DNA of 64,000 bases from Sepioteuthis lessoniana (taxonomy: Eukaryota > Mollusca > Cephalopoda > Myopsida > Loliginidae): assembly GCA_963585895.1 (NCBI GenBank), contig CAUZXS010002497.1:1-64000 (forward strand). Direction: 5' to 3'. Position numbers and translations under genes: made by a program. The notes under the pieces are model-generated. The model was given only the letters and a program-made list of their open reading frames with translations. It was not told the DNA's origin and did no database searches. Below are positions 22,821 through 34,454 of this stretch, piece after piece. Within the stretch, counting starts at the first letter, position 1. Each line of letters opens with the position of its first letter.

Positions 22821-23894
22821 ACTTGAATAATTAAAAAAAAAAAAAAAAAAAAAAGTCTTAAAATTGTATTTTTATTAAAAACATACAATAGTCATAGGCA
22901 TTCTTTTCTAAGCCTTCCTTAAGAAACTAAAAAGCCTGGTTCTGGAGTTTGAAGGATAGTGTCCTTACACCATTAGTTAAATGGAATTTTATTAAAAGAT
23001 CAACCTCCAAGTAATTTCAGAAGTAGATGTAATCTGTCTAGAAGACAAAAAATATAGAAATACCAGTAAATTACTAAATCAGAGAAATAAATTGATATTC
23101 AAATGTTACCATGAAAAATTGATGTAAAATGACTTTAGGCCTTATATGTAACTCACACACACAAATATGTACTTTGGATTTGATCTAAATTGATACTTAT
23201 ATTTTAGACAACTGGTTTTATTTTATTTAAATTGTGTGATAAGCAATATAAGGTATTTTACTTTGAGTACAGAGTGCATATTATGAATAATTTTATAGTA
23301 CATAGTAATGATTAATATTAATTAGAATTATTTGTTATTGGCATTAATTATTAAATGTTATAATATTGTGGTAGTTGTTGATGTTTGTTTTTGTTGACAT
23401 AGGTGTTATTAATATCTATAATCGTTATGAGTTGATGATTAGTTTATAATATTAATAGGTTTGACAATTAGTAGTAATTGTAAAAATAATTGTGATGATA
23501 ATTCTCAATGGTATTATCTATAATAATTGGTATGATTTTATTTATAAATTTAAAGATTCAAGGCTTAGTAATATGAATATTATGATAATGTGTATGATAC
23601 AATTGTAATCTTGAGGATATATATGTTGTACTTATTTATGATTTTAGATAATGACTTAACAGTAACTGGTATAATTTACATTTTTACTTTTAATGTGATC
23701 AATTATATTGAATGATATCAAAATGACAATTTTCTTAGTTTTTTGATGAAATAGTATTATGTACAATATATTTTATAATTTAATTTTGTTAAGATGTTAT
23801 TAATTCCCATGGAAGTTAAGTAGATAATTTTCTCTCCAAATCAATTTATTCTGTTATTCTATATCTCCTTCCTTTGGATTTAAGTTTGTTTGCC

Positions 23895-23946
<52 letters not shown>

Positions 23947-23979
23947 CATACATACATACATATACATACATACATATAT

Positions 23980-24196
23980 CTTTAAGAAAAAACAACGAAA
24001 CCAATCACAAAGGATTATAAATTTATTTCCATCCTGTTACGCATTTTTGAAATTTTCAAAAACACGAAAAAAATTAACAGGACTTCATCAGATCCTGTTA
24101 ATTTTTTTTCGTGTTTTTGAAAATTTCAAAAATGCGTAACAGGATGGAAATAAATTTATAATCCTTTGTGATTGGTTTCGTTGTTTTTTCTTAAAG
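23980..24196. repeat. Long palindrome (fold-back element G, compact form)
   Basis: Left arm 23980-24082 and right arm 24093-24196 are near-perfect reverse complements of about 103 nt, with a 10-nt apex CTTCATCAGA. Outer ends are CTTTAAGAAAAAACAACG and CGTTGTTTTTTCTTAAAG. Sequence just right of it (ATTATTGCTCTGTATAATTG, CCTGATGGAATTACTCC, CTCCGGTTGAACTGGACTAA) also follows the related element at 41084-41898, so the mobile unit extends to about 24330. Confidence 0.9.
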
Positions 24197-24316
24197 AAAT
24201 TATTGCTCTGTATAATTGGTACATTGAGCTCTTTACCAGGAAGATTTAAATATTCATTCACGAATAATTTCTTGTCCTGATGGAATTACTCCTAACTCCG
24301 GTTGAACTGGACTAAG

Positions 24317-24320
<4 letters not shown>

Positions 24321-24384
<64 letters not shown>

Positions 24385-24402
24385 GTGTGTGTGTGTGTGT
24401 GT
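24321..24402. repeat. (TA)n-(TG)n microsatellite
   Basis: About 27 TA units followed by ATGTATGTATG and (TG)9, at the right end of the fold-back element. Confidence 0.95.
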
Positions 24403-24403
24403 G

Positions 24404-24540
24404 TCATCCACAGACAGACTGTTTCATTCTATCAGAACTCTTTAGTGTGGCTAGACACGTAGGACGCTTGATGCCGGGATAGAAACCCATCCAACTTTAC
24501 ATCAGACTGCTCAGCCAACAAGCGTACCATGTTGGCTAAG
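24404..24540 (-). repeat. SINE-C copy
   Basis: On the minus strand: A-box-like ACATGGTACGCTTGTTGGC, B-box-like GGGTTTCTATCCCGG, then CTAGCCACACTAAAGAGTTC and CAGTCTGTCTGTGGATGAC running into the (CA)n/(TA)n tract. Same family as 5221-5335. Confidence 0.7.
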
Positions 24541-24845
24541 GGAATTTTTAAGGTATTTATGTAGCAACAGCAAATAAAAAGAGGTGGAAAGGAAAGAACT
24601 CAAAAATTGATATATGTTGATCAAGGAATTGAATGTCATTTGTCAACCAGACAGGAAAAACAAAATGGTCTGGTCTTTACTTATAAAATATAAATACAAA
24701 AGCAAATGAACTTTGGGCTAGGGAGATAAGGTGGCCAGAATTTTGTGGGTTTTTCTAAATCTTCATTAGAAATTTCTCATTTCTTTGTCTGAAGACATAA
24801 CATTTAAAAAAAAAAAAAAAAAAAAAAAGGGTCTGCTGAAATTAG

Positions 24846-24880
<35 letters not shown>

Positions 24881-25074
24881 ATCTTTAAAAAGGCACACAC
24901 ACACACACACACACACGTTAAAATGTGATCAATTTTAATGTCATGTTAACCCATCTAGAGTTATTTTATGTCAAGAGGTTAAGGAATTGCATTTATATCT
25001 ATTTTTTGCATAGTTATTTCATAGAATTTTTTTTGCACAAGGTCACATGAGATATGAATAAATTTTAAACAGGT

Positions 25075-25315
25075 CTATTTGATCTATAGAGGAGACCCAA
25101 ATACATACTACCACTCCAGGTAAGAGTAGACTAGAGTTATGGCAATGAATGAGTACTACATACTCCTCAGATCTCCAGAACTGAAGCATCACCATCAGAT
25201 GTGGTTTAGTGTCATGACTAGGATACCACTTTTGGAGGGTGGGGGAGGAGAGTCTTACTCTTCTGCAGGGGGATACAGCCAGCATATTCTCAGCTCTACT
25301 AATGAAGTGGATAAA
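25075..25315 (+). repeat. Composite repeat E copy
   Basis: TTGATCTATAGAGGAGACCC, CTACCACTCCAGGTAAGAG, CATCACCATCAGATGTGG, TTAGTGTCATGACTAGGATACC, CTTCTGCAGGGGGATACAGC and CAGCATATTCTCAGCTCTAC. Complete on the right side. Confidence 0.72.
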
Positions 25316-25654
25316 AATGAGATTCCATTAATAACAATAATTCACAATAGGATGATTAAAGTTACAGTTAATCCAAAATTTTGAAATATACTTATCAATG
25401 CGACACAGAGTCAAAAACAATGATGGTTGGATAATAATCAGTTGCAAAAAAAAAAAAAATTTTATAACCTATCAATAGCAGTCCATGCCCTCATTAGGCA
25501 TATATTAACATCACCTTCAGTAGGAGACACATGAACTTAGTCTAAAAATTTAAGATGCTTGCCATTTAGAGTGGAGATGGCTCATTCTTGTTTAAAACAA
25601 GTACCATTTTATTTGTGTTCACACCGATTCAAATACTAGGGTGTGTGTCGGAGG

Positions 25655-25770
25655 GAGTCCCTGTGTGGCATGGTGCTTAACTACGAATTTGAATTCCTTT
25701 ATTTCCCCAGCCAAGGGTTGATATAAGCACCACTGTTCTACAAGGATAGCTTTGGTATTAAATACCCCCT
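25655..25770 (+). repeat. SINE-A fragment
   Basis: GGAGTCCCTGTGTGGCATGG head, then directly the distal body (CACTGTTCTACAAGGATAGC, TTGGTATTAAATACC). The middle is missing. Confidence 0.6.
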
Positions 25771-25774
25771 CTAC

Positions 25775-25905
25775 CAGGACTGCATAGCATTAATGCCCTT
25801 GAGAAAGCTATGGGTAAATAGGATAGACTGGGCTCTTTGGCCTTGGTATGGCTGCCAGTGTAGGAGAAGGAGAACTCAATTCAAACCAGGTGTACTTCAG
25901 TTTAA
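25775..25905 (+). repeat. SINE-D fragment
   Basis: CATTAATGCCCTTGAGAAAG, TATGGGTAAATAGGATAGAC and TTGGCCTTGGTATGGCTGCC: SINE-D in plus orientation, lacking its head. Confidence 0.62.
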
Positions 25906-26084
25906 AATTGACCTTTTCCTGCAAAGGTTGGTAAGTACACTATATACCAATTAACTGATAACCCATTTATAAAAATCAATAGTAACAAAGCAATCTAATT
26001 ACTTGTCAATGAAAAAATGTTACCCAGTTTCATGCCCAGCAGAAACCTCAGGAACTATGTATGTGTGCACACATGACGTATGGC

Positions 26085-27246
26085 TAGCACGGATATCCCT
26101 GACCCTCTCTCTCCACGTTTCCCTATCATTCATCGCCTTCGGCAGGTCTTCAGGGTTACATCCCGTATCATCACATAGCTGCTGTATGAATGTTCGAGCT
26201 GGTCAACCTGCTTTTGATTGGCCATATGAGCACATCACTTACGATCTCGTCTTTGCTTCTCCAGCAGTGTCCGGCATGTCTGGTTCGTCTAGCTTGTATA
26301 GTTTTCGTGATAGGTGGTTGTACAGTTGACGCCATGTGGGGTGTTGCTGCCAGGACCTGTTCAATATTGCTCGCAACATTCTTGTATAATTGCTGTCGAG
26401 CTTCTTCTCCAACCGTTTAGTCAGCGTCCAAGTAGTGCATCCATACAGCAGTATCGACACAACCGCAGCCAGGAAGAAACTGCGTTTCATTTTATCGGTC
26501 AGGTTTGATTTCCATATGATTGAAAGCCTATCGATAGCTGTCCATTCCTTCATTAGCCGTGTGTCGATGTCTTTTTCGGTTGATGATACGCTGCTTCCGA
26601 GGTAGGTGAATTTGTTAACCAGTTTCAGGGAGGTTCCGTCTAGTGTGGAGATATCACCTTTCTGATTAAAGCACATAAATTCAGTTTTGTGTGCATTGAC
26701 ATGGAGTCCAATGCCTGCAGTGGCTTGTTCCAAACTATGCAGTAGTGTTTCGGCTTGGTTGGGTGTATTGGCCAGTAGTGCTACGTCGTCGGCGTAGGTA
26801 ATTGTTTTAGCAGGGTACCTTCTGCTCCTTTTCTTTGTCAGCTCAAAGCCGTTTTCCCTAATGTTATCGATCGATGTCCTAAGTACGTAGTCTAGACAGA
26901 TGATAAAGAGGTATGGGGCAAGCGTGTCCCCTTGTAGTACTCCTGCTACAATGTCGAAGTAATCTGTGTCTCCATCTGGTGAACGCACTTTCACTTTGGT
27001 GTTTTTGTAGAGAATCATTATTGCTGCTACGGTTTCTTCTGGTAGGCCGTATGCTAGTAGTATTTGTTCCATCTTCCCTCTGTGAATGGAATCGAAGGCC
27101 TTGGAAAAAAAAAAAAATCGACAAATAGTAATGTCGCCTGTAAGTTTTTTGCCCTCACGCCTTCTACAAATGGTCAATATTTGTGAGGTTGTGGACCTGT
27201 TTCTTCTGAAGCCATTTTGGTTTTTCCTCAGGATTTTGTCGATTTG

Positions 27247-27257
<11 letters not shown>
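26085..27257 (-). pseudogene. RTE-like LINE, 5'-truncated copy with RT domain
   Basis: A 350-residue frame on the minus strand (27291-26239) covers the reverse transcriptase domain from ILRKNQNGFRRNRSTTSQIL onward: AFDSIHRGKMEQILLAYGLP, the RT motif GVLQGDTLAPYLF and the catalytic ITYADDVALLANTP (YADD). It then runs through the distal CTTWTLTKRLEKKLDSNYTR block. An A-tract at 27107-27118 replaces the codons between FTK and AFDS of the intact copy and disturbs the frame; another shift lies near 26300. The 5' break sits in a (TA)n tract at 27248. This copy is a relic. Confidence 0.9.

Positions 27258-27287
<30 letters not shown>
27248..27287. repeat. (TA)n microsatellite at LINE truncation point
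   Basis: About 20 TA units abut the exact point where similarity to the longer LINE stops, suggesting insertion into, or growth from, the junction. Confidence 0.9.
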
Positions 27288-27288
<1 letters not shown>

Positions 27289-27289
27289 C

Positions 27290-28320
27290 AATGGCAGGCC
27301 TACTTGAAGATATTAGAAGAATAACTTGTCAGAGAACTGCTAATGATGCTGCCTTCATTGTTTATGCTGAAAATGCTCTGCAGTGTATCATGTCCTGCTT
27401 TGCAGAGACCTCTGAACTTTGAGATAAGCCTAGAAAAAAATTGAGGTCCACTACAAGCTGACACCATGAAACAGCTAGTACCACTATCTCCATTGGCTAG
27501 AGTTGAAAATAGTTCACTTCTCAAGGTACCATTCTCCCACCAAAAAAATTTTCCTGCAGTCATGATAGCATGTCTTGCTTATTTAACATAGACCGCATTC
27601 AGTCACTATCATCTAACCTGCAGAACATCACCATGAATAAGTAGAATTGAAGAAGGTTCACTTAAACTCATAAACCAAATCTTAAAAAAATTATATATCT
27701 CAGAACTTTAGATTATTAAAGTATCTTGATAATTTTCTTTCTAATAATGAAAATTTTTAGATAATAGAGAAAAGAAAAATTTCATTTTTTAAAAAAATAA
27801 TTATTTGAATTTTACCAATAAATTAGAACGAACAAGAAAAAGAAAAATGTAAATTCTCATTTTTATTTATTAGGAATAAAACAATTTTTTTTTTTTTTTT
27901 TTTTAAAATGTGGAAAAAAATTTAAAGACGTTTTATTATAGATTAATGTATTTATTTTTTTTAATGAAGAAAAAAAAAAAAGAAAAAAGTCATTAGAAAT
28001 AGAATGAAATTATTTTTTAAAACATTTTGAAGTTCTGAAATCGATAAATTCATTCTGAAGAATATTACTTCCTTTTATCAACTGAAAAACATTTTAAGCT
28101 AGTCATTTTAGAGGAGGGGCCTTGGTTTTTAACGAAGCCAATTTTTTAACGACGTATATTTTTGTTACATACTGTTTATTAAAAGAAAAGAAAAGTCATC
28201 ACAAATCAAAAAGTAAGCAAAACTAAGTTATTTTGAACAAATAACATATATTCTTTAAAATAATTTTAGACTACTTTCTTTAACTCTACTCATGGATCTT
28301 GATTTACAGGGGGGGGGAGG
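27290..28320. other. Stretch with no recognised gene
   Basis: AT-rich sequence with a 20-nt T-run at 27885. The 87-residue minus frame at 27300-27563 (start of the stretch) matches no family I recognise. No SINE copy was seen. Confidence 0.45.
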
Positions 28321-28326
28321 ATTCCT

Positions 28327-28365
<39 letters not shown>

Positions 28366-28419
28366 TTCAAATGCTGATCAATAAAATAAGTTTTTTCACC
28401 TCTTCATGTATTCTAAGAA

Positions 28420-28456
28420 AATCTTCAGATGACGTACACCGTCATCAGAAGATTAT
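28420..28456. repeat. Short hairpin
   Basis: AAAATCTTCAGATGACG, loop TACAC, then CGTCATCAGAAGATT: an imperfect 16-bp stem with a 5-nt loop. The minus-strand reading contains CTTCTGATGACG, one of several CTGATGA-like words at fold-back apices in this window. Confidence 0.55.
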
Positions 28457-28518
28457 TTTCCCTTGCTCAAGTAAATTAAATTTTTAGTTGTGAAGCTGAC
28501 ATGAGGCGGTGAGAAAAC

Positions 28519-28519
<1 letters not shown>

Positions 28520-28606
<87 letters not shown>
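28520..28606. repeat. (TA)n microsatellite, about 43 units
   Basis: The longest uninterrupted TA run in the window, closed by TGTGTGTGTATGTATG. Confidence 0.96.
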
Positions 28607-28615
<9 letters not shown>

Positions 28616-28683
28616 ATGTATGCGTGTCTGCAAATTATTTTAAATTTGGCATTTAGGTTTATTATTATTACTATAATTCTATG

Positions 28684-28740
28684 TGACACGCGTTTCGGAC
28701 ATTTCTGAAGGAGGATTGAAGTATCCGAAATACGTAGCAC
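28684..28740. repeat. Inverted motif resembling a degenerate hammerhead core
   Basis: ACACGCGTTTCGGACATTTC is followed by TGAAGGAGGATTGAAGTATC and CGAAATACGTAGCAC. The outer parts are near inverted repeats (CGCGTTTCGGACATTTC against GTATCCGAAATACG). Read on the plus strand there is CTGAAGG, a GGAT/ATCC stem, then GAAA, similar to but not matching the CTGANGA...GAAA core. Function unproven. Confidence 0.35.
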
Positions 28741-28749
28741 AAATATATG

Positions 28750-28780
<31 letters not shown>

Positions 28781-28799
28781 CATAAAAATCCAATTTTAG

Positions 28800-30532
28800 A
28801 TTATTTGCGGCCAAGTCATTTAAAAATATCTACTTTTCTCTCACCAGAAAAAAAAATCCTTACAAATACGAGCAAGTACAATTTTTTGTTTATTATCCAA
28901 TATGTGATTGATTAAAAAATATCATTTGCCATCACCGTGTAATTTATTTATTTCACTATTTTTAAATTAATTGATTAGAAGTCAGTTATAATGTAAAAAC
29001 GCATCTGATTTATAAGAGACCATTGTAGTGTTATATAAGTATGTACTTCCATTTATCAAAATATGGTCATTTTTTTCTCTCTCCATCCCCCTCAGCTTTT
29101 AAAGATTTTGTTGATAATCCCCTACCCCGACGGACAGTTCCAAACAAAGCAGATATCTAAATTTTGTAACACTTACAAAATGTTAAGACAATATCACAAA
29201 AGTCTGTACTTCAAAATTGTAGGTCTACCACAAAAGCATAAAATAAGAGATTATATAACTTTTTACACATTTCAGAACGAAACAAATTCCAATAAAAACG
29301 TCGCTACCACAAAAACAAAAAATATAATGACGAAGCAATACTGAAGTTACTTATGCTTGTGTTAGTCGGTCCAATTCAGAGACAATTGACCCTTGATTTA
29401 TGGGCATAAGGTCATTAATCTAATTTTTTTAAAGTCAAATTCTGCTCCTACATCGGAAATCAAAATTAAATTTGAAAACAAAAGAGCTTGTATAGCTCAA
29501 CAGAAAAAAAAATTCCGCTATTTCTGTAGTAATGTCCAGAAAAAAGGTTTGTCATTTGCGTTTTACTGGAACTGTTACATGTAAATCCAAAAATTAGATA
29601 TTTCCCATACGCCCTAACTCGACATTTTAGTGGTTGAAAGGGCCAGATCAAAGTAATATGGACTCGAGGTGAATTCTATTGATTTGAAACGTAATTTTGG
29701 AATTTAATTGTTCAGTCAAAAGATGAAGCAAATGACTGAAACTTACTCTTATTGCGAGTGTATTATATTTCTACAATTACTTTTTGTAAATTACCGCAGA
29801 AATTCTTTTTCAATTATTCTAGACAATTAGAAATTACTCGTGTGTAGGTCGATTTCAGTTTTTTTGGCCTTAAATTAACCCTTCAAAATTTCGACCTATA
29901 TGTTCTTCCGTCAAAGGTTTCGAGACTAAAACGTAGAAAAAAAAATTCTCTTATATAAGAACTATAGATAGTGAGAAGTTTGAACTGAAAATAAATAAAT
30001 AATGGTTTATAGGATCAAGAGTAAAAAGTTTCCCGATATTTTTTCTCAAACATAATTGCGTCATTTAAAAAAAAAAAAAAAAAAAAAAAACTATCGGCAT
30101 GCAATGTATCAATAATTCGTTTTCAGAATTTTGCTATATAGGCGAGTTAAAAGAATTTTATAACATATTAGATATAAAAATTGGGGGAAAAAAATCATTC
30201 AAGAAAAGTATATTAATTCTCGAAGGAGAGAATTACAATATGACATGTCAATTCACATTGAATACTCGGTGTACTAGTCATCATAAACAGTTTAAACACG
30301 ATCCCAAATCATATTATATATCAGAAATTGCAAAATGTCGATTCCATCTATAACTGTATTGATATTATGACAAAATATTTTAAGAAAAATCTATTTCCAT
30401 TTATTTTTACATTTAGAAACTTTTCTTCATATTCAATATTTATTGTTCCAGTTAAAACTAAAACTTGATACTAATCCGATTTTTAATCCCTTTTTCTAAC
30501 TCTCAAAGAAATACTTTTTAGCTTTAGTAGGA

Positions 30533-30565
<33 letters not shown>

Positions 30566-31240
30566 TAGTGTTTTATTTTGACTATGGTGGAAAAAAAAAA
30601 AGACCCTGCGTAACACAAGGTTTATTTTATTAATGAAACATTTTTATTTAGTAACTGTTACGAGTTTCATTTTTTAAGATTTAGAGGACAAAATACTACT
30701 ACTCGTCTCTAGTACTTTCCATCAGGATCTTATGCAACATGGGTATTCCCGTTTCGTATTTATAAAATGTTTTCGCTTAAAATATTCATAATCTTAATAG
30801 ATACTAGCTGAATAATTGATTATATTATATCTAAATGCGAAATAAATTTTTTGTGTAAAGATTAGAGTTAGGAAAAAAAAAGTACGAACTGTTCAAGTTA
30901 AACAGGACTTATATCCATATACTAGCCAAAGAGAAATTTACTCATAATATAGCTTTTTTAATTTACAATTTAATTTATCATTTAAATGAATTAAAACAGA
31001 AATGAAAAAGTATAAGAATTAGAAGCGAAAAATGTTTCTTCTTCGTTAAAAGACGTAAAAAATTAAAAAAAAAAAATGTTCGTACCTGTTAACCTTTTAT
31101 AATCGTGTATTTTTAGTTTTAAAGATATTTAAATTGTTTTATAAACATGAAAGTAAAAAGAATTTTTTTTTTTTCTTAAATAAGAATGACATGAAGAAGG
31201 TAAAGCAGTTGATGATTAAGACAAAAAGATTTTTAAAAAT
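28800..31240. other. Mostly unique AT-rich sequence, no gene found
   Basis: No SINE, LINE or transposon copy was recognised over about 2.4 kb, which is exceptional in this window. It holds A-runs at 30067 and 30532. Short frames (for example 29063-29344, 93 residues) have no family I recognise. It lies next to the CpG-bearing segment at 31247. Confidence 0.45.
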
Positions 31241-31246
31241 ACTCAC

Positions 31247-31480
31247 TGAAAAACTCCTTTTAAAATAATATCTGCGTGCCCACTTCGCAAACGAAAGTTT
31301 GTTTGACTCTTATGTGTTACAAACCTTTAAATACCAGGTTACCAAAACGGTGTTAGTGATTATTTAGTTCTCAATGTTTATTGATTCCGACAGAAATTTT
31401 GCGCAGCTTTATATTATTGTTGAGATATTCATGTTTAATCTTGCTTTTCGCGTTTAGTAAAAAAAAAAGAAAAAGAAAGA
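31247..31480 (-). promoter_or_regulatory. Candidate distal promoter / 5' UTR exon (possibly of GHITM)
   Basis: On the minus strand a strong donor-like word, CA|GTGAGT, lies at 31246-31241. Upstream sequence has several CpG (TTCGTTTGCGAAG, GGGCACGCAG, CGGAATC, TTTCGCGAAAAG-type words near 31448), a local rise over CpG-poor surroundings, and a TATTTAAAG word near 31330. GHITM exon 1 begins with an acceptor at 21592, so an upstream non-coding exon is required. This is a candidate, but the intron would be 9.6 kb and nothing in the sequence proves the link. Confidence 0.25.
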
Positions 31481-31849
31481 AAGAAAGACGCTAGAGCCTA
31501 GTCTCATCTATTGTGTAGCTTTGCTTAAAAAAGCAAACAAACAATTTAAAAGTTTTATCATGAAATATCTGAACTGGGGTCTGTCCGACTCATTGTTTGA
31601 ATTTTATTTGATTGTTGGCATAAAGATGAAATTCTTAGAACGTGTTCATGATTTAAAATCGAAGTAAGAATTAATATGACATCATTATGATTTTATTTTA
31701 CGTCTTTCTATTCTTCATTCATCTGCAGAAAAAATTTGAAATGCAAATTTTGAGAGACAATTTGACAAATTTGAGAAATAGATTGGGAATGAATAGGAGT
31801 GTAGGGTAAAGAAATTACATCTGGTATTAGATCGATGGATTGATTAGTA

Positions 31850-32050
31850 AATTTATTTATTGATTGATTTTTAACTGCATGTCAACTGATCTAGGGTTAT
31901 TTTATGCCTGAAGCTTAGGTTCATTGTACATTTATTGTTTTTGTGAATTAGATCTACTTGACTCATAGATGGGCCCCTGAGAGGTTCTACCATTCCAAAT
32001 GAGAGGAACAATGAAGGAGAACTCCACACTCAATTAAGCTTGTTGGGGAT
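31850..32050 (+). repeat. Degraded composite repeat E
   Basis: AACTGCATGTCAACTGATCT, GGGTTATTTTATGCCTGAAG, CTTGACTCATAGATGGGCCC and GGAACAATGAAGGAGAACTC. Left part and part of the diagnostic block only. Confidence 0.55.
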
Positions 32051-32819
32051 GAATTAGTCATTCATTTCCTCAATTTACAACACAAAGAAATGAACAATGC
32101 AGACAAAAGAAAATTCACAACATGATAACATAAAACAGATAATTTTATAGATTAACAACCAAGCAAAAATAATACAAAGCTAGAAAATTATGTTTGGATA
32201 TTATTTCTTAGGTATTTGTATGTAAATGGGTGTGACTGATGCAAGTATTATATGAATGTAAGTGTGTTTTTGTTCAAACATATCTGTGTGTTCATATATT
32301 TAAAAACTGAAAAGTATATAGCAGCAAAGTATTCATCTCTCTCCTTGCTAAAAGTGTGCATCTGTATGTGTGAGATGATTTGAATACCCATGCAAAGTTC
32401 TGAATATTGTAGTGAGGCAAAAACAGTATGTGGCAAAATGTCTGAGGCTGTATGAACACATGAGACAGTGAGAATTGTCAAGTTGTCTGAAAATAGGTGT
32501 TGCTAGATGGGAGAGCAATGAATGAGATAGTGTCAAGCTGAGAGTCAGACATGAGAGAGCGAAAGCTTTCAAAGTCATAGACTATATAGGTAATCATGTC
32601 ACGTGACCGGCTCCAAATGCAAGATTTATTTTGTGCTGGCCAAAATCAAAATGGCTCATGACTACTCTGTCCAATCAGGTTCCTGAAACTGTTTAATTTA
32701 CTGACACCCCAATACTTTTGTTTCAGAGAAAGGTAAGTGATGGATCCTATTTTTCTAGATTTTTTGCTCCACGTGGTCCTCGTCAGCCATTTAAAAAATA
32801 TTGGAGTGTAAATCCTGCA

Positions 32820-32925
32820 AGCTCCAGACCTGGAGCCTCACCATCAGATGCAGTTTAGTGTCATACCCAGGACACCCCATTTTTAGAGAGGGTCTTACCC
32901 CTTTGCAGAAGATTCTGGGAATTGA
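32820..32925 (+). repeat. Composite repeat E, right part
   Basis: CCAGACCTGGAGCCTCACC, ATCAGATGCAGTTTAGTGTC, ATACCCAGGACACCCC and CTTACCCCTTTGCAGAAG. Its natural end (ATACAGTCAGCATATTGTAA) appears only at 33640, after repeat F, so F inserted into this copy. Confidence 0.72.
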
Positions 32926-32949
32926 TAAACATGAATAAAATGAAAATAA

Positions 32950-33600
32950 AACAAAATTAGATTAAAAATAAATACAAAAAATGCAGAAACTCCCATAAGC
33001 CCCTGACAGGAAATGAGGAACCCTCTTGGCAAAAGAAAGAAGCCTGTCCTCTATTAGCAATGACTAGTAGAGTGACAACACCTAAATCTTTCTTACTACT
33101 GGTGGAAGGCACCATGCATACATCTCTTGACAACACGTTGGCTAACCTTTCCACTAGTAGCAGCTGTCTCTTTTACGAACGACCCACGACTAAAAACACC
33201 AAAAAATGGACTTGTCAGAATCACTATCAAGACACCATATAACAGACTTAACAGCTACAACTAAAAATACAGGCTTTAGACATATCTCCCTAAAAGCATC
33301 TAACACATTGTTAACGACTTAAACACCAAATTTGGACATATATACCCAAGACCGATTAACACCTTTTAACACCTCGTCTGGGAGACACAACCATATCATT
33401 TGTATTCAGGAAGAATTTCCTCACCCAATGAATGGTTGTTGAACCCAGAAATAAAGGCAAAATATATAAGAAGTCTTGGCCTCATGTCTTCTCTTCCTGT
33501 CTTCTTTCATATATTTCCTTTACAGCCTTCATATTCAAGAAGTTTAACCAGCAAGATAACATGGGGTAAGAATAGAACAACCCAGAATGGAGCCAGATAG
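32950..33600 (-). repeat. Repeat F, copy inserted in repeat E
   Basis: Shares long blocks with 42285-42890: CAGAAACTCCCA, TCTGACNGGAAA, AGTGACAACAC, CTAACCTTTCCACTAGTAGC, ACGACCCACG, AACACCTNGTCTGGGAGA and GTTGTTGAACCCAGAAATAA. Other, more diverged copies lie at 34455, 38220 and 40065. The length is about 640 nt, with no coding frame and no clear terminal repeats. Orientation is arbitrary, set so that the CTTCCTGTCAGAGGCC block reads at the start. Confidence 0.72.
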
Positions 33601-34454
33601 CAAACAACAACATAAATTACCTTGAAACCCCATAAGATACAGTCAGCATATTGTAAACCCTGCCAACAGGGTGGATCAGTTATTAAAAACAGAAAATTAC
33701 TTGGTTAATTGCCGTGAAAATAAAATTAAATAAACTTTATAAGTTTAATTTATAGTATATTCGTGAATATTATAATTTCAATCTATTGGTGTAATTCTAT
33801 AATATTATGAATTACTAATAATAATATCATGAATCAAATTCAAACTTCATAAGATTTTGAAATTTGAAAGTGTAATGAAGTTGTTGTTTTTCACTACCAG
33901 TAAACCTGGCTACAAGGTCAAATATAATAATTCTTGCAGTAGGTGCAAGAAAAGTAAGACTTGGGGGCTTTTGAAGAGTCAGTCACTCAGTCAATGATCA
34001 AGTAGCAGAGCAATAGAGAGTGACTTTAGGGTTAGCAAAACAACCTATTCCCTCATGGAGGACGCGCTACATTTTATAAAACAATAGGATCTTTCCTACA
34101 TCAATCAAGAATATCACTCAATGTCTCTCTGTTTTTGAGACCGAACCCAAGAGAGGTTATAGCACCAATAAAAAGTGAATGGCATTTTTCTGTGACCATG
34201 TTTCTGATTTTTTCCTTTTCTTGATGGGAAGTTCACTATATTTTCATCTTGTCTTCATCTTTAGGTTTTTTCGAGGTTCTGCAATACAACACTTGTTTGG
34301 ATAATTGTCATTTAGGTTTCTTGGAATTAGGATTTTTGACACATTTAAAATCAAAGTATAATGTGAATAAAATGATGTGTGGGGATTGAATAAGAAATAA
34401 AAAAAGCCAATTACATAAAAAAATAAAAATAAAAATAAAATAAACACAAAATAA

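Larger units (their letters stand above)
22860..24800 (+). repeat. Large repeat H, copy 1 (with nested insertions)
   Basis: The flanks 22860-23890 and 24545-24800 match, in inverse orientation, the block 43985-45500. Anchors are CCAGTAAATTACTAAATCAG (23061), ATTCCCATGGAAGTTAAG (23812), CAGACAGGAAAAACAAAATGGTCTGGTC (24650) and CCAGAATTTTGTGGG (24735). Between them sit a TA array, a palindromic element and a SINE-C absent from the other copy. The sequence is very AT-rich and non-coding. Confidence 0.7.

Noticed and set aside
26003..27128. Plus-strand frames over the 26-kb LINE
   Set aside because: Antisense shadows of the reverse transcriptase region.
29063..29344. 93-residue frame in the repeat-poor zone
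   Set aside because: Lys/Thr/Asn-rich, no domain and no splice context; likely chance.
32760..32800. Hammerhead-like CTGACGAGGACC on the minus strand
   Set aside because: The required GAAA after stem II is absent (GAGCAAA instead) and no closing stem III is visible.
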